From Hyphomicrobiales bacterium (GTDB taxonomy: Bacteria > Pseudomonadota > Alphaproteobacteria > Rhizobiales > Beijerinckiaceae): DNA of 5,788 nt. Location of the stretch: assembly GCA_028290595.1 (NCBI GenBank), contig JAQGJO010000020.1, positions 1-5,788 of the forward strand, given 5' to 3'. The notes below the pieces were generated by a model that saw only the letters and a program-made list of their open reading frames with translations, was not told the DNA's origin and ran no database searches. The position numbers and the translations under genes are program-made. The first letter of the stretch is position 1; each line of letters begins with the position of its first letter. Positions 4,968 to 5,788 of the stretch are shown one piece after another.

Positions 4968-5788
4968 CTACCCCCGCTTCTTGATCTGCTGCGCCGCATG
5001 GCGCAATTCCTTCATCGCATATTGAGCCGCGCTGGAGGGCGTGCTTTTGGCGCGACTGATGATGCCGGTCGGCTGCGCCGGAAATTTCAGCCCCAGATCG
5101 AGCGTTGCGAACTCGTTCTGCAGCCAGGTGACGCGAAAGATCTGATGCGGCGCCACGCCGAGCAGATCGGTCTGCGAAATAATCGTCAGCATGGACATAA
5201 AACTGTCGCTCTCCATCGTGCAGCGCGGCGCCTTGCCGGTCTTCTCGTAGAACGCGCGTTGAAATCCGGTTCGCGCCGGACTATCGCTGCCGGGCAGAAT
5301 CCATTCGCATTGCTCCAGATCGGCTTTCGCGGCGCGGCCAGACTTGAGCAGCGGATGATCGTGCCTGACGAAGACTTCAAGGCTGTCATTGAACAGAACG
5401 TCTACGCTGAACTCATGCGGATCGATCTCCTCATGGATGCGGCCGAAGGCGAAATCGAAATCGCCCTGCCGCAGGTGCGTGAGCATCCCCGCGCCAATTG
5501 CGTCGCTGACCGTGACGCGCAATTTCGGCCGCGCCTTCTTGATGCGGGCAAGCACGACCGGCAGGAGGCCGAACGCCGCCACCGGCGTTGCACCGATGCG
5601 CAGGTCGCCATGGGTGGCTGCACGCAATTGCGCGATATCGTCCTTCGCCTGCCGCAGCTCGGAATCGACAATCCGGCTGCGCAGGATGAGCGCCTTGCCA
5701 TAGGCCGTCGCCTCCACGCCGAGCGCCGTGCGCTCCAGCAGCTTGACACCCAACTCGGCCTCGAGTTCGCGAATGCTGCGGCTCAGCG
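4968..5788 (-). CDS. LysR-type transcriptional regulator, 5' end cut by the window
   Basis: The frame reads open through the right edge, so the first roughly 30-35 residues lie outside. The first visible residues, LSRSIRELEAELGVKLLERT, are the end of the LysR recognition helix and the following turn. This shows that the in-frame TTG at 5753 is an internal leucine, not a start. About 272 residues are visible. After the linker helix, a LysR substrate-binding domain begins near visible residue 60 (HGDLRIGATPVAAFGLLPVVLARI) and runs to about 262, ending KKRG. LysR proteins are tetrameric activators or repressors responding to a small molecule bound in this domain. It converges on the MetE-like gene; its target promoter is not visible, so any link to the operon is only by proximity. 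Confidence 0.92.
   Translation of the reverse strand, partial: LSRSIRELEAELGVKLLERTALGVEATAYGKALILRSRIVDSELRQAKDDIAQLRAATHGDLRIGATPVAAFGLLPVVLARIKKARPKLRVTVSDAIGAGMLTHLRQGDFDFAFGRIHEEIDPHEFSVDVLFNDSLEVFVRHDHPLLKSGRAAKADLEQCEWILPGSDSPARTGFQRAFYEKTGKAPRCTMESDSFMSMLTIISQTDLLGVAPHQIFRVTWLQNEFATLDLGLKFPAQPTGIISRAKSTPSSAAQYAMKELRHAAQQIKKRG

Noticed and set aside
4968..5753. LysR gene starting at the TTG at 5753
   Set aside because: The residues before it (LSRSIRELEAE) are the conserved LysR helix-turn-helix, so the gene continues past the window edge.

Overview
The window looks like chromosomal DNA of a GC-rich alphaproteobacterium, most likely the Bradyrhizobium/Rhodopseudomonas/Xanthobacteraceae part of the Hyphomicrobiales (Rhizobiales). 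The evidence is the high GC content with strong G/C third-position bias, the gene families (GntR-FCD regulator, Leu/Ile/Val-type binding protein, short MetE-like protein, iron-dependent alcohol dehydrogenase, LysR regulator), and three kinds of intergenic palindromic repeat that resemble, from memory, elements scattered through such genomes. The species cannot be fixed from the sequence alone.

Layout. Bases 1-211 hold no gene, only two hairpin-forming segments; the one at 119-172 looks like the terminator of the gene to its right. Bases 212-1327 (minus) encode an iron-containing alcohol dehydrogenase. Bases 1328-1702 form a 375-bp divergent intergenic region. It contains a nested inverted-repeat element of about 253 bp (1384-1636), followed immediately by a probable operator/promoter (1644-1685) with two TGGGA-N-CCCA dyads on either side of a TTGACA box. 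On the plus strand follow a GntR/FCD regulator (1703-2422), a secreted ABC-type binding protein (2450-3598, only 27 bp downstream) and a MetE-like zinc methyltransferase domain protein (3670-4788, 71 bp downstream); these three probably form one operon. Bases 4789-4967 contain a REP-like inverted repeat between convergent genes. Bases 4968-5788 (minus) are a LysR-type regulator whose N-terminus lies beyond the window edge.

How the genes may work together (inference). The set of a GntR-FCD repressor, a periplasmic binding protein without permease or ATPase genes, a cytoplasmic C1/thiol-type zinc enzyme, a divergent NAD(P)-dependent alcohol dehydrogenase and a nearby LysR regulator looks like a small inducible uptake and catabolism locus for an unknown organic compound. 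No CRISPR array, RNA gene, transposase, phage gene, toxin-antitoxin pair or recognisable defence system is visible. The points most worth a second look are the paired operator dyads, the nested repeat separating the divergent genes, the uncertain substrate of the short MetE-like protein, and the unusual metal-site region of the dehydrogenase.
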